A stretch of 64,000 nucleotides of DNA from Bartonella bacilliformis Ver097 (GCF_000709795.1 NZ_KL503803.1:1-64000), one strand, 5' to 3'. Positions 1 through 10,195 are shown, numbered from the stretch's first letter. The notes: generated from the sequence alone by a model not told the origin. Numbers and translations are program-made.

Positions 1-318
1 CATACGATTTTTAGTTGGTCTCTTGTGTTAACGACCAGTGGTCAGGCAGTTATGCTTTTACGGATGTTACCCAGCGCAGATATTAGTGTTCCGATCCGGG
101 TATTAGTAGAGGGATTTTCAGATCCTATAGTTATTCGTTATACGCAATGCGATGCTAAGGTTTGTTTAGCTCAATCGCCTTTAGGGCTGATTTTGCGTCA
201 GCAAATAGAACAGAGGGGAAAAGTGCGTATTTCTTATCAGGTGAAAAGTGGTCAGATATTTTCTTTTGTTGCTCCCTTTGAGGGATTGAGTGAAGCACTT
301 TTATCTTTACAACAATAA
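1..318 (+). CDS. Invasion-associated locus B (IalB) family protein, 3' part only
   Basis: The frame is already open at the first base of the window, so this is the C-terminal 105 residues of a longer gene. The sequence has the IalB-family tail: a hydrophobic beta-rich stretch, the paired cysteines of CDAKVCLAQ, and the closing motif FVAPFEGLSEAL. In this family such proteins are small secreted periplasmic or outer-membrane proteins; IalB of Bartonella bacilliformis is linked to erythrocyte invasion. A second, complete member lies at 10312-10872, and the cysteine spacing is similar (CVPAGCVVPV there). The start and signal peptide lie outside the window. Family assignment is fairly secure; a role in invasion is inference only. 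Confidence 0.75.
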   Translation, partial: HTIFSWSLVLTTSGQAVMLLRMLPSADISVPIRVLVEGFSDPIVIRYTQCDAKVCLAQSPLGLILRQQIEQRGKVRISYQVKSGQIFSFVAPFEGLSEALLSLQQ

Positions 319-688
319 AATATGGCAGTGATTTGATGTGCAGAACTAAAATTTACCAATGCTTAAGCTTATTGTTAAATCAAAATAAAGACGATAAAAG
401 ATGCAATGGTTAGGCACTGATATGCAGGGTGATAGAGTCTTTTTCGATTATATGATTTTTCATGAAAGTCTTCTTTTTGTTTATACTGCTTTTGATTGAT
501 GTACAAAGATTTGTCATTTGCTTATTTTATGTTTCATTGTAAAATCGCACTTTTTTAAGTTTTTGATACTTTTCAGCTATTGTAGAGTTAAAAAAGTTGT
601 TTAGTCATAGACTTCTCAATGCCAAAGCTTTAAATTGAACAAATGGAATATGAATGTCATTTAAAATGAGAATACAAGTTTATAAATG
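319..688. other. Non-coding spacer between ialB-like gene and ppx remnant
   Basis: This is about 370 bases of AT-rich sequence. The only short open frames found have no family resemblance. Given the ppx remnant that follows, part of it may be eroded coding sequence, but I cannot recognise any. Confidence 0.5.
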
Positions 689-890
689 TACCGTTTGATG
701 ACAAGAAAGCCTCGCGTTTAGTTGAAGATAGTCAACATGTGTTCAGGTATGTTTTGGGTGAGGTTGGTCTTAAACTGCAAGTTGTTGATAGAAAACAGAA
801 AAATATTTTACTGTTTCAAAGTGTAGAACGTTCATTAAATCAAATACCGATACCGATGCGATTATGCTCTTTGATATTGAAACAAGGATT
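689..890 (+). pseudogene. ppx: Remnant of exopolyphosphatase/GppA phosphatase (ppx)
   Basis: Reading through at least two frame changes gives a peptide series that matches the Ppx/GppA family. YRLMTRKASR resembles the family's YRLIATEACR. After one frameshift, EVGLKLQVVDRK resembles the ETGL..EVVDRKTE block. After a missing base near 793, TEKYFTVSKCRTF and TDAIMLFDI resemble the segment leading into LFDIGGGSSE. The glycine-rich phosphate loop that should follow is gone, and no start or C-terminal half remains. In related Rhizobiales a ppx-gppA gene sits immediately upstream of rlmE, the same place as here. The homology was judged by eye; a protein search of the corrected translation would settle it. 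Confidence 0.7.
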
Positions 891-989
891 TTGATAAAGT
901 TTTACTAAGCGACAAGTGTATGATTTTATCATAAAAAAATACGTCTTAAGCGCTTAGAGTGATTAGAATATAGAAATTAATGAACAGTG

Positions 990-1709
990 ATGAAAAAAAC
1001 AACAAGAAGAACAGCAGGTGGGCGCGGTGGTGCAGGATCGCACGAATTGTATCAGCGGGTTAAAAAGAAAGCTGGAACGATTAAGGCGTCGTCGCGGCGA
1101 TGGTTAGAGAGGCATTTGAATGATCCTTATGTCCATCAATCAAAAGCAGATGGTTATCGTTCGCGTGCAGCTTATAAATTAATCGAAATAAATGAGCGTT
1201 ATAAGATACTCAAAAAAGGTCAAAAGATCATTGATCTAGGAGCAGCACCTGGAGGATGGTGTCAAGTGGCGGCACGTATTGTGGAATCAAAAGATCACAA
1301 TCCTAGCGTGGTTGGTATTGATTATTTACATATGGAACCACTGCCAGGAGTGGCCATACTAGAAATGGATTTTTTTCACGAAGATGCCCCACAAGAATTA
1401 ATAAGCACTTTGGGATCAAAACCAGATGTGGTGCTTTCCGATATGGCTGCACCAACGACAGGTCACCGTCAGACGGACCATCTGAGGACAATTGCTTTAT
1501 GTGAAGCTGCTGTTCATTTTTCTATTTCGGTTCTTAAGCCTGGTGGGCATTTCTTAACAAAGACTTTTCAAGGAGGAGCAGAAGACACGCTTCTTGCAAC
1601 ATTGAAACAGAATTTTAAGAAAGTGCATCATGTTAAACCTCCTGCAAGTCGAGCAGAGTCTGTAGAGCTTTATCTCTTAGCTCTTCAATTTAAAGGAAAA
1701 ACCGATTAA
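990..1709 (+). CDS. rlmE: 23S rRNA (uridine2552-2'-O)-methyltransferase RlmE
   Basis: RlmE (RrmJ/FtsJ) transfers a methyl group from S-adenosylmethionine to the ribose of U2552 in the A-loop of 23S rRNA, late in 50S assembly. The SAM loop [13 protein letters not shown] is at about residues 83-95. The four catalytic K-D-K-E residues can be placed: Lys in SRAAYKL, Asp in DMAAP, Lys in LTKTFQGG and Glu in RAESVELY. At 239 residues it exceeds the roughly 209 of E. coli, owing to an Arg/Lys/Gly-rich N-terminal tail of about 30 residues, probably RNA-binding. ATG at 990 is taken; an in-frame GTG at 987 is an alternative. It stands alone downstream of the decayed ppx. Confidence 0.93.
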   Translation: MKKTTRRTAGGRGGAGSHELYQRVKKKAGTIKASSRRWLERHLNDPYVHQSKADGYRSRAAYKLIEINERYKILKKGQKIIDLGAAPGGWCQVAARIVESKDHNPSVVGIDYLHMEPLPGVAILEMDFFHEDAPQELISTLGSKPDVVLSDMAAPTTGHRQTDHLRTIALCEAAVHFSISVLKPGGHFLTKTFQGGAEDTLLATLKQNFKKVHHVKPPASRAESVELYLLALQFKGKTD

Positions 1710-1783
1710 AGAAAAAGATGAAACATAGCAATAGCCTTTATTATATAAAAGAGTTGGAAATAATGAAGCCTATCGAAATGTAA

Positions 1784-2913
<1,130 letters not shown>

Positions 2914-2914
<1 letters not shown>

Positions 2915-4059
2915 TGAAGATGGCTGTTCAATTGCGAAAACTTGAACAATATAAGCGCATTGTCATTAAAGTTGGCTCTGCACTTTTGGTTGATCCTCAA
3001 ACAGGTTTGCGCATTGAATGGCTTAAAAGTTTAGTGAATGATATGGCTGTATTGCGCCAAAAGGGTGTTGACATTTTATTGGTATCTTCTGGTGCTATTG
3101 CCTTAGGGCGAACATTGCTACGTCTTCCTAAAAGGGTTTTAAAATTGGAAGAAAGTCAAGCATGTGCTGCTTTAGGTCAAATTGAACTTTCTAAAGCGTA
3201 TACTGATGTGCTTGCTCAACATGGATTGAAAACTGGGCAGATTTTATTGACACTATTGGATACGGAAGAGCGTCGACGTTATCTCAATGCGCGTGCTACT
3301 ATGAATACACTTTTACGTTTTGGAGCAGTTCCTGTGATTAATGAGAATGATACCGTTGCAACAAGCGAAATTCGGTATGGTGATAATGATCGTTTAGCTG
3401 CACGTGTTGCGACGATGATGGGCTCTGATCTTTTGGTTCTTTTGTCAGATATCGATGGTCTTTATACATGTTCTCCTCATTTAGATCCAACGGCTGAATT
3501 TGTTCCTTTTATTGCATCCATCACAAGTGATATTGAAAAAATGGCAGGTGTTGCTGCTTCAGAGCTTTCACGGGGTGGAATGAAGACTAAACTTGATGCT
3601 GGAAAAATAGCTAATTCTGCTGGAACAGCTATGATCATCACCTCAGGAAAGCGTATGAATCCTCTTGCAGCAATTGACCAAGGGGAACGCAGCAGTTTTT
3701 TTGCTCCTAATGAAAAATCAGTAAATGCATGGAAAACCTGGATTTCTAGTCATTTAGATCCATCCGGTATTTTGACTATTGATCAAGGAGCGGTTAAAGC
3801 TCTTAAAGATGGAAAATCATTATTGGCCGTAGGGGTTATAGCGGTTGAAGGTGTATTTTTTCGAGGAGATACGGTTGCAATTGTTGATGAAAGTGGGATT
3901 GAGATTGCTCGTGGTCTTGTAAGCTATGATAAAGATGATGCTGTGAATATTATGGGGTATAAAAGCGAAGAAATAGAACAAATTCTTGGGCATGAACCGC
4001 ATTCTGCTGTGGTACATCGCAACGATATGGTTTTACGCTGCTTGACCGATTCTATTTAA
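2914..4059 (+). CDS. proB: Glutamate 5-kinase
   Basis: ProB phosphorylates L-glutamate to gamma-glutamyl phosphate, the first and feedback-regulated step of proline synthesis. The amino-acid-kinase domain starts with the nucleotide-binding [10 protein letters not shown] and contains [16 protein letters not shown] and the glycine-rich [15 protein letters not shown]-terminal PUA domain (from about residue 285) brings the length to 381, as in long-form ProB. The start ATG overlaps the obgE stop; a TTG one codon upstream and an ATG at 2920 are alternatives. proA follows after 30 bases, so both pathway enzymes are made from one transcript. Confidence 0.95.
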
Positions 4060-4089
4060 AAAAGTTATCTCTCGCAGCATTTTGGAAAA

Positions 4090-5358
4090 ATGGATGATTG
4101 CATGACTTTGCAAGAAAAAATGAAAATCATGGGGAAAAAAGCACGTAATGCTGCTGGAGTACTTTCAGTTGTTCCTGCTGAACAAAAAAAACATGCGTTA
4201 GAAATGATAGCTTTCAGTTTAGAATCTCAAGCAGATGAGATTTTATGTGCTAACAATCAGGATTTAATCAATGCCGCACAAAATAATATGACAGCAGCAA
4301 TGATTGATCGGCTGAAATTAGATGAATTACGTCTATGTGCAATGATAGATAGTGTTCGTCAGATTGCTTATTTTCCCGATCCTGTTGGACAAGTTATAAA
4401 TACATGGACACGTCCAAATGGGCTTCATATTAGCCGTGTAAGAACGCCTCTTGGTGTCGTTGGTATCATTTATGAAAGTCGGCCAAATGTGACGATTGAT
4501 GCAAGTTGTTTATGCTTAAAATCTGGAAATGCTGCGATTTTGCGGGGTGGTTCAGATAGTTTTTATTCTGCGTATGCTCTGCACTCAGCTGTAGCTATGG
4601 GGTTAGAAAAAGCAGGTTTGCCAACAGATGCTATTCAAATGGTTGAAACTACAAATCGCGATGCCGTTGGAGAAATGCTCAAGGGATTAGATGGTACGAT
4701 TGATGTTATTATTCCTCGTGGTGGACAAAGCCTTGTGAAGCGTGTTCAGTCTGATGCACGTGTTCCAGTTTTTGCGCATTTAGCAGGACTTTGCCATATT
4801 TATATTGATAAATCAGCAAATGTAGAAATGGCACGTGATATTGTGCTCAATGCGAAATTGCGACGTACGGGTATATGCGGCGCTGTTGAAACAGTTTTAA
4901 TTGATCGTCAGGCGTTAAAGAAATTTCTTCCTGTTCTTATTGCTTTACAGGAGAAAGGATGCGAAATTCGTGCAACAGAAGATATTGTCTCAGTAGTACC
5001 GACATTTGCATTGGCTTATGAAGAAGATTGGTCTCAAGAATATCTTGATGCTATTCTTTCTGTCAAAACAGTTGAGGGTGTTGAGGGAGCGATTGAGCAT
5101 ATTGCGCGTTATTCATCAGGACATACTGAATCGATTATTGCTGAAGATGTGGGGGTTGTGGAAATATTTTTTAATCGTTTAGATTCGGCTATTTTGCTTC
5201 ATAATGCATCTACACAGTTTGCAGATGGAGGTGAATTCGGTTTTGGAGCAGAAATTGGTATTGCAACAGGAAAAATGCATGCACGTGGGCCAATAGGCGT
5301 CGAACAGCTGACATCATTTCAATATCAAATTAGAGGAAATGGACAAGTGAGGCCTTGA
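4090..5358 (+). CDS. proA: Gamma-glutamyl phosphate reductase
   Basis: ProA reduces gamma-glutamyl phosphate to glutamate-5-semialdehyde with NADPH, the second step of proline synthesis. The 422 residues belong to the aldehyde dehydrogenase superfamily. Visible blocks are [16 protein letters not shown], the glycine-rich [16 protein letters not shown] and the catalytic-cysteine segment [13 protein letters not shown], and the C-terminus carries [20 protein letters not shown]. An internal ATG at 4102 (MTLQEKMK) could be the true start, since neither candidate has a strong Shine-Dalgarno. nadD follows directly and may overlap. Confidence 0.95.
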   Translation: MDDCMTLQEKMKIMGKKARNAAGVLSVVPAEQKKHALEMIAFSLESQADEILCANNQDLINAAQNNMTAAMIDRLKLDELRLCAMIDSVRQIAYFPDPVGQVINTWTRPNGLHISRVRTPLGVVGIIYESRPNVTIDASCLCLKSGNAAILRGGSDSFYSAYALHSAVAMGLEKAGLPTDAIQMVETTNRDAVGEMLKGLDGTIDVIIPRGGQSLVKRVQSDARVPVFAHLAGLCHIYIDKSANVEMARDIVLNAKLRRTGICGAVETVLIDRQALKKFLPVLIALQEKGCEIRATEDIVSVVPTFALAYEEDWSQEYLDAILSVKTVEGVEGAIEHIARYSSGHTESIIAEDVGVVEIFFNRLDSAILLHNASTQFADGGEFGFGAEIGIATGKMHARGPIGVEQLTSFQYQIRGNGQVRP

Positions 5359-5387
5359 AACAGTCGTTTTTTCTATGGGAAAACCGT

Positions 5388-5972
5388 ATGCCATATGTGG
5401 AAAGGTCAAATATTGTTGGCCTTTTCGGTGGCTCATTCAATCCGCCCCATGTAGGGCATCTTCTTGTTGCGAAGACTGCAGTTCGTCGTTTGTATCTTAA
5501 TCAATTGTGGTGGATGGTAACACCAGGGAACCCTCTTAAAGATTGTACACAATTACTATCTTTACATGAAAGAATACGGTTAAGTTCTGAACTCACTAAT
5601 CATCCAAAAATTCGTGTAACAGGTTTTGAGGGTATGATGGGAAGCAAATTATCAGCAGAAACGGTTTCTCATATTCTTACACGCCATAGCGAGGTAAATT
5701 TTGTGTGGGTCATGGGTGCAGATATTTTAGCGACAATTCATCACTGGCATCGGTGGCGTGATATTGTATCTATGCTCCCCATTGTAATTGTTGATCGTCC
5801 TTCAGTGCGTATGGCCGCACTTTCTTCCCCTATGGCGCGAGCTTACCGCTATTTTCGTTTAGATGAAAGGAAAAGTCCACTCTTGCCTTTTATGACGCCT
5901 CCAGCTTGGATTTATTTACATGGACCTTTGTCTTTTCAGTCTTCAACTAAACTTCGTTTAGAAAGAAAATGA
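5388..5972 (+). CDS. nadD: Nicotinate-nucleotide adenylyltransferase
   Basis: NadD adenylates nicotinate mononucleotide to deamido-NAD in NAD biosynthesis. The nucleotidyltransferase signature GLFGGSFNPPHVGH, including the HxGH motif, is close to the N-terminus. WWMVTPGNPLK binds the substrate, and the ISSTxxR-like SSTKLR is near the C-terminus. ATG at 5388 has GGGA seven bases upstream and gives 194 residues. A TTG at 5355 that overlaps the proA stop would give 205, so the start is uncertain. A hairpin at 6001 ends the obgE-proB-proA-nadD run. Confidence 0.92.
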   Translation: MPYVERSNIVGLFGGSFNPPHVGHLLVAKTAVRRLYLNQLWWMVTPGNPLKDCTQLLSLHERIRLSSELTNHPKIRVTGFEGMMGSKLSAETVSHILTRHSEVNFVWVMGADILATIHHWHRWRDIVSMLPIVIVDRPSVRMAALSSPMARAYRYFRLDERKSPLLPFMTPPAWIYLHGPLSFQSSTKLRLERK

Positions 5973-6000
5973 TTTTTTTTGAATATTTTATAAGATTTTG

Positions 6001-6022
6001 CTCCTTTCTTAAGAGGAGTTTT
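6001..6022 (+). terminator. Probable Rho-independent terminator after nadD
   Basis: A 7-bp stem (CTCCTTT with AGAGGAG, one G-U pair) has a four-base loop and is followed by TTTT. It lies 29 bases past the nadD stop and before rsfS. Confidence 0.55.
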
Positions 6023-6077
6023 ATATTGAGTAAGAAAGGATATTGATCTGAAAAACGCTTCACAACAATACAGCCAT

Positions 6078-6470
6078 ATGGCTTCTCCTGTGTTAGAAAA
6101 AAAAATCTTTTCAGTAGTGGATGGTCTTAAGGTTGTCCTCAATAGTTTAGAAAATACAAAAGCAGAAGATATTATTTCCATTGATATTCAAGGAAAATCA
6201 TCTTTGGCTGATTATATAGTTATTGCTTCAGCTCGTTCACATCGTCATGTGTCATCTGTTGCTGACCATTTATTATGGGCCTGGAAAGAGAGTGGATACG
6301 GTACAGTAAAAGTGGAAGGGCTTTCAGGAGGTGATTGGGTATTGATTGATACGGGAGATATCATTGTTCATCTTTTTCGTCCTGAAATTCGTGCCTTTTA
6401 TAATTTAGAAAAAACGTTGCTTACTCCAGATTTAGGCACTATGCAGATGGTTCTCATTGGAGATCATTGA
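6078..6470 (+). CDS. rsfS: Ribosome silencing factor RsfS
   Basis: RsfS (DUF143, Iojap family) binds ribosomal protein L14 on the 50S subunit and blocks subunit joining, damping translation in starvation. The 130 residues contain the family core: a segment around KAEDIISIDIQGKSSLADY, then IASARSHRHV, and the closing segment with GLSGGDWVLIDTGDIIVHLF. No clear Shine-Dalgarno precedes the ATG at 6078, so the exact start is less sure. rlmH begins on the very next base after the stop, a pairing common in bacteria, and the spacing implies one transcript. Confidence 0.92.
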   Translation: MASPVLEKKIFSVVDGLKVVLNSLENTKAEDIISIDIQGKSSLADYIVIASARSHRHVSSVADHLLWAWKESGYGTVKVEGLSGGDWVLIDTGDIIVHLFRPEIRAFYNLEKTLLTPDLGTMQMVLIGDH

Positions 6471-6953
6471 ATGAAAATTTCTATTTTTGCTGTTGGTCGT
6501 ATGAAAGTAGGAGCTGAGCAGGAATTAGTTCATCGTTATTTAGATCGTTTTTCTAAAAGTGCTGGAGCAGTGGGGTTGCATTTTAGAAAAATGCAAGAAA
6601 TATCAGAAAGTCGTGCTCAGACAGTATGTCAGCGTATGGAAGAAGAAGGTAAGAGACTGTTTGAAGCTTTGCCTGAGCCAAGTCGGTTGATTGTATGTGA
6701 TGAGCGTGGAAAGTCAGTTTCATCAATTGCTTTTGCCGAAAAGCTCGCATTTTATCGTGATGAAGGTGTTCGTGATTTAGTAATTGCCCTAGGAGGGCCT
6801 GATGGACATAGTGAGCAGGTTAGAGATCGCGCTGACTTTTTTTTATCTTTTGGCTTGATGACATGGCCACATCAAATTGCACGCATATTGCTTACAGAAC
6901 AGCTTTATCGAGCTGTCACAATTGCTAATAATCATCCTTATCACCGTTTGTAA
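6471..6953 (+). CDS. rlmH: 23S rRNA (pseudouridine1915-N3)-methyltransferase RlmH
   Basis: RlmH is a SPOUT-class methyltransferase that methylates pseudouridine 1915 in helix 69 of 23S rRNA on the assembled 70S ribosome. At 160 residues it has family length. The knotted SAM-binding C-terminus is clear: LVIALGGPDGHSEQVRDRAD, then the segment with MTWPHQIARILLTEQLYRA, ending in NNHPYHR. The ATG abuts the rsfS stop (TGA then ATG), which indicates translational coupling. Confidence 0.95.
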   Translation: MKISIFAVGRMKVGAEQELVHRYLDRFSKSAGAVGLHFRKMQEISESRAQTVCQRMEEEGKRLFEALPEPSRLIVCDERGKSVSSIAFAEKLAFYRDEGVRDLVIALGGPDGHSEQVRDRADFFLSFGLMTWPHQIARILLTEQLYRAVTIANNHPYHRL

Positions 6954-7056
6954 TTTTTGATGTGATTTTTAGTATTTATTACAGTGCTTATTAATATTGT
7001 TTTAGGTGACACTACTTAAGTTGTTTTTTATGTAATTAGGTTTGGCGGTTAGGCAA

Positions 7057-8319
7057 ATGAAGTTTTTTCTTTATGAAAAGATGCAATACTTATCTAAAGT
7101 ATGTGTAATGTCTATGATGTTGGCATTAAGAGTGTTTTTTTTTTCGTCTATATCGTATGCAGAGAATATACATAGTCGTGAAATGGCGCATAAAATTTTA
7201 GTCGAAACGCGCCAAAACATTTCTTTATCACGTGAGCGTATTGCTCAACTTTTCGATCAAGTTAATCGCTTAAAAAAAGATCAACATACTTTGACCAGAG
7301 AGATCATAAAAGTAGCTAAGGCAGAACGCGATACGGTAAATAGTATTAATAAAACGGAAAAAGAGCTTGAAAAACTTACACAGAAACAGACAAAATTACA
7401 GCAAAATTTAAAAAATCATCGAGATGAATTTGCAAAAGTGCTCACTATTTTAGAACGGATGGGAATGAAACTCCCTCCTGCTATTATGGCGCGGCCTGAG
7501 GATGTATTGGCTTCAGTACGTAGCTCTGTTTTATTAGGAGCTGTTATTTCTGAAATGCGAAAAAGAATACAAGATTTGACAGCGAATTTGGAAGAATTAA
7601 CTGATTTAGCCCGTTCATTTAATACAGAATGTGCGATTCTAAAAGTTGAAATACAAAATCAAGTTGAGCAGCGAAAACAGTTAGAACTTTTACTTAATGA
7701 AAAAGCGAAATTACAAAAAATGTCAGAACAAGAACTGATAGAGCAACAACGAAAAAATGTTGCTCTTTCTGAAAAAAGTCAATCTTTGGAAGAATTGATT
7801 GTAGAGCTTAAACGTCAGTCACAATTCAGCTCTAATTTATCAATGCGAAAGAGTTTACAATTGCTAGAAGAGCTCAATTTTGAAAATCAGAAAGGTATGT
7901 TGCTTTTACCTGTTGCAGGGAAAAAAATCCAACAATTTAATAATAGTTCGTATGTTACGCGTTTTGGTGAAATCATTGAAACAGAAACAGCGGCTGTGGT
8001 TTTGTCGCCTGTTGATGCTCTGGTTGTTTTTGCTGGATCATTTCGTTCTTATGGACAGTTAGTTATTCTTGATGTTGGACATGGTTATCATATCGTTCTT
8101 GTCGGGATGGCGAGAATAAACGTAACTCAAGGGCAGTTTGTTCTTTCAGGTGAGCCTCTTGGTATGATGAGTACGCAATTTATTGCGAGCGCTGTTGCAT
8201 TGGATGTAGGAAAAAATGCTCCAATGCTCTACATTGAGTTTAGAAAGGATGGAAAGCCTGTGAATCCAACCCCTTGGTGGCGGACTGAAAAATCGAAAAG
8301 GAATAAAGATGATTCGTAA
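7057..8319 (+). CDS. EnvC-like murein hydrolase activator, degenerate LytM (M23) domain
   Basis: This is a probable periplasmic activator of amidases that split septal peptidoglycan. The 420 residues start with an uncleaved-looking hydrophobic signal (LALRVFFFSSISYA). About 250 residues of charged, heptad-like coiled coil follow (for example RVNxL-, EKELEKLTQK- and VEQRKQLELLL-type segments), and a LytM-like domain makes up the last 120. In that domain the first zinc motif (HxGxD) is missing, where SYVTRFGEI is seen instead, and the last HxH-type strand reads LYIEFRKDGKPVNP. The fold therefore appears kept but zinc catalysis lost, as in EnvC activators. A TTG at 7042 is an alternative start. 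Its end overlaps ctpA by 11 bases. Confidence 0.85.
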   Translation: MKFFLYEKMQYLSKVCVMSMMLALRVFFFSSISYAENIHSREMAHKILVETRQNISLSRERIAQLFDQVNRLKKDQHTLTREIIKVAKAERDTVNSINKTEKELEKLTQKQTKLQQNLKNHRDEFAKVLTILERMGMKLPPAIMARPEDVLASVRSSVLLGAVISEMRKRIQDLTANLEELTDLARSFNTECAILKVEIQNQVEQRKQLELLLNEKAKLQKMSEQELIEQQRKNVALSEKSQSLEELIVELKRQSQFSSNLSMRKSLQLLEELNFENQKGMLLLPVAGKKIQQFNNSSYVTRFGEIIETETAAVVLSPVDALVVFAGSFRSYGQLVILDVGHGYHIVLVGMARINVTQGQFVLSGEPLGMMSTQFIASAVALDVGKNAPMLYIEFRKDGKPVNPTPWWRTEKSKRNKDDS

Positions 8320-9622
8320 AGTTATTTTTTTGGTCGCTGGGGTTTTTCTCAGCGCCGGTTTGATAGTTATGGCGCAGTCTATTGCTGCGAATAATGAACA
8401 AAATACTTATAAACAATTGGCTATGTTTGGTGATATTTTTGAACGGGTGCGCGCGCAATATGTAACAATTCCGGATGATCAAAAACTTATTGAAAATGCT
8501 ATTAATGGTATGCTGTTGTCTCTCGATCCACATTCGTCTTATATGGATACTGAAAAAGCGAAAGATATGCGGGATTCTACAAAAGGAGAATTTGGCGGTC
8601 TTGGGATTGAAGTAACTATGGAGAATAATTTAATTAAAGTTGTCTCTCCGATAGATGACACCCCTGCTGCAAAAGCAGGTGTTTTAGCAGGAGATTTTAT
8701 TTCAAAAATTGATGGAAAACAGATCAGTGGTCAAACCTTGAATGAGGCTGTCGACCAAATGCGGGGGCCTGCTGGAACAGCGATTACGCTGACAATTAAT
8801 CGTTCTGGTGTTGATAAGCCACTCGAAATCAAGATTGTTCGTGATATCATAAAAGTAAAAGCGGTTAAGTATCGTGTTGAAGGTGATATTGGTTATTTAA
8901 GACTTATCCAGTTTACGGAAAAGACTTTTTCTGATCTTCAAGCTGCGATTAAAGATATTCAGTCTAAAATCCCCACAGATAAATTAAAAGGATATGTTCT
9001 TGATTTGCGGCTTAATCCTGGTGGTCTCTTAGATCAGGCTATTAGTGTTACAGATGCTTTTCTTAACAAAGGTGAAATTGTTTCAACTCGTGGCCGCAAG
9101 AAAAATGATGTGATGAGATTTGATGCAAAGCTAGGGGATTTGACTGATGAAAAGCCTATTATTGTGCTTATTAATGGTGGCTCAGCGAGTGCTTCTGAGA
9201 TTGTTGCAGGTGCCTTACAAGATCACCGTCGTGCTACGATTATAGGAACGCAATCTTTTGGTAAAGGGTCTGTTCAAACGATTATTCCTTTAGGTGAAAA
9301 TGGTGCTTTACGTTTAACTACAGCACTTTATTATACGCCATCTGGTACATCGATCCAAGGGACTGGGATTACGCCGGATATTGTTGTAGAGCAACCGTTG
9401 CCTGAAAAATATAAAGGCTATGATGTAACGCTTGGTGAATCTGAATTAAGGGGTCATATCAAGGGGAAGCAGGAGAGCGATAAAGGATCCGGTTCAGCTG
9501 CTTTTGTTCCAAAAGATCCCAAGGATGATGTTCAATTGAATGAGGCTTATAAGCTTTTGCGTGGTGAAATCACTCATGCAGCATTTCCTCCTGACCCTAA
9601 TAAAGATGTTTTAAAAAAGTAA
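8309..9622 (+). CDS. ctpA: Carboxy-terminal processing protease CtpA (S41 family)
   Basis: This is a periplasmic serine protease of the tail-specific (Prc/CtpA) family, which trims C-termini of envelope proteins. It has 437 residues. A signal-anchor (VIFLVAGVFLSAGLIVMAQS) comes first, then a PDZ domain at roughly residues 95-170 (GGLGIEVTMENN onward). The catalytic domain carries the Ser in GGSASASEIVAGAL and the Lys in GTQSFGKGSVQT, a Ser-Lys dyad. The gene starts inside the end of the EnvC-like gene, a conserved rhizobial arrangement, and the pair is plausibly co-translated. A hairpin follows before rppH. Confidence 0.94.
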   Translation: MIRKVIFLVAGVFLSAGLIVMAQSIAANNEQNTYKQLAMFGDIFERVRAQYVTIPDDQKLIENAINGMLLSLDPHSSYMDTEKAKDMRDSTKGEFGGLGIEVTMENNLIKVVSPIDDTPAAKAGVLAGDFISKIDGKQISGQTLNEAVDQMRGPAGTAITLTINRSGVDKPLEIKIVRDIIKVKAVKYRVEGDIGYLRLIQFTEKTFSDLQAAIKDIQSKIPTDKLKGYVLDLRLNPGGLLDQAISVTDAFLNKGEIVSTRGRKKNDVMRFDAKLGDLTDEKPIIVLINGGSASASEIVAGALQDHRRATIIGTQSFGKGSVQTIIPLGENGALRLTTALYYTPSGTSIQGTGITPDIVVEQPLPEKYKGYDVTLGESELRGHIKGKQESDKGSGSAAFVPKDPKDDVQLNEAYKLLRGEITHAAFPPDPNKDVLKK

Positions 9623-9632
9623 AACTTAACGT

Positions 9633-9662
9633 GTATATCTGATGTAAAAACATCAGATATAC
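9633..9662 (+). terminator. Perfect 12-bp hairpin between ctpA and rppH/ialA
   Basis: GTATATCTGATG and its exact complement CATCAGATATAC enclose a six-base loop and are followed by TTTT. The hairpin starts 10 bases after the ctpA stop and ends about 20 bases before the rppH start. The rppH Shine-Dalgarno (GGGAGAAG) lies just behind the T-run. It could terminate the upstream operon, or limit how much rppH/ialA is made by read-through. Confidence 0.65.
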
Positions 9663-9682
9663 TTTTGGGAGAAGCATTTCCG

Positions 9683-10195
9683 ATGGATACAATGGTTGAT
9701 TTCAAAACTCTGCCTTATCGAAAAGGCGTTGGAATAGTTGTATTTAATCATGAAGGGAAAGTTTGGATTGGGCACCGTTTGATAACATCTTCTCATACTT
9801 ATGTTGAGGTGTCCAAACTTTGGCAATTTCCTCAGGGAGGGATTGATGAAGGAGAAGAGCCACTAGATGCAGCACGGCGTGAACTTTATGAAGAAACAGG
9901 TATGCGATCCGTGAAGTTGATTAAGGAAGCGCAAGACTGGTTTTATTACGATTTTCCACAAGAGCTTATTGGATACGTACTAAATAATCAGTATCGTGGA
10001 CAAATGCAAAAATGGTTTGCTTTTCAGTTTATAGGAGAGACTTCCGAAATAGTAATCAATTCACCAGAAAATATTAATGAAGCGGAATTTGACCAATGGA
10101 AATGGATTAATTTGGAAGTACTTCCTTCAATTGTCGTTTCTTTTAAGCGACATGTTTATATGAAGGTTGTTCATGAATTTCGAAATATTATTTAA
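9683..10195 (+). CDS. rppH: RNA pyrophosphohydrolase RppH / invasion-associated protein A (IalA)
   Basis: This Nudix hydrolase removes pyrophosphate from 5'-triphosphate RNA to trigger decay and also cleaves dinucleoside polyphosphates. In Bartonella it is known as IalA, linked to erythrocyte invasion together with IalB. The 170 residues open with PYRKGVGIVVFN and carry a complete Nudix box, G-x5-E-x7-RELYEETG, within GGIDEGEEPLDAARRELYEE. ATG at 9683 is chosen because GGGAGAAG lies upstream and the length equals that known for IalA; a TTG at 9665 would add six residues. ialB follows 116 bases downstream. The enzyme assignment is secure; the invasion role is from the literature. Confidence 0.93.
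   Translation: MDTMVDFKTLPYRKGVGIVVFNHEGKVWIGHRLITSSHTYVEVSKLWQFPQGGIDEGEEPLDAARRELYEETGMRSVKLIKEAQDWFYYDFPQELIGYVLNNQYRGQMQKWFAFQFIGETSEIVINSPENINEAEFDQWKWINLEVLPSIVVSFKRHVYMKVVHEFRNII

Noticed and set aside
319-660. 5' half of the ppx remnant
   Set aside because: No N-terminal Ppx motif (DLGTNNCR type) could be found in any frame, so the pseudogene call is limited to 689-890.
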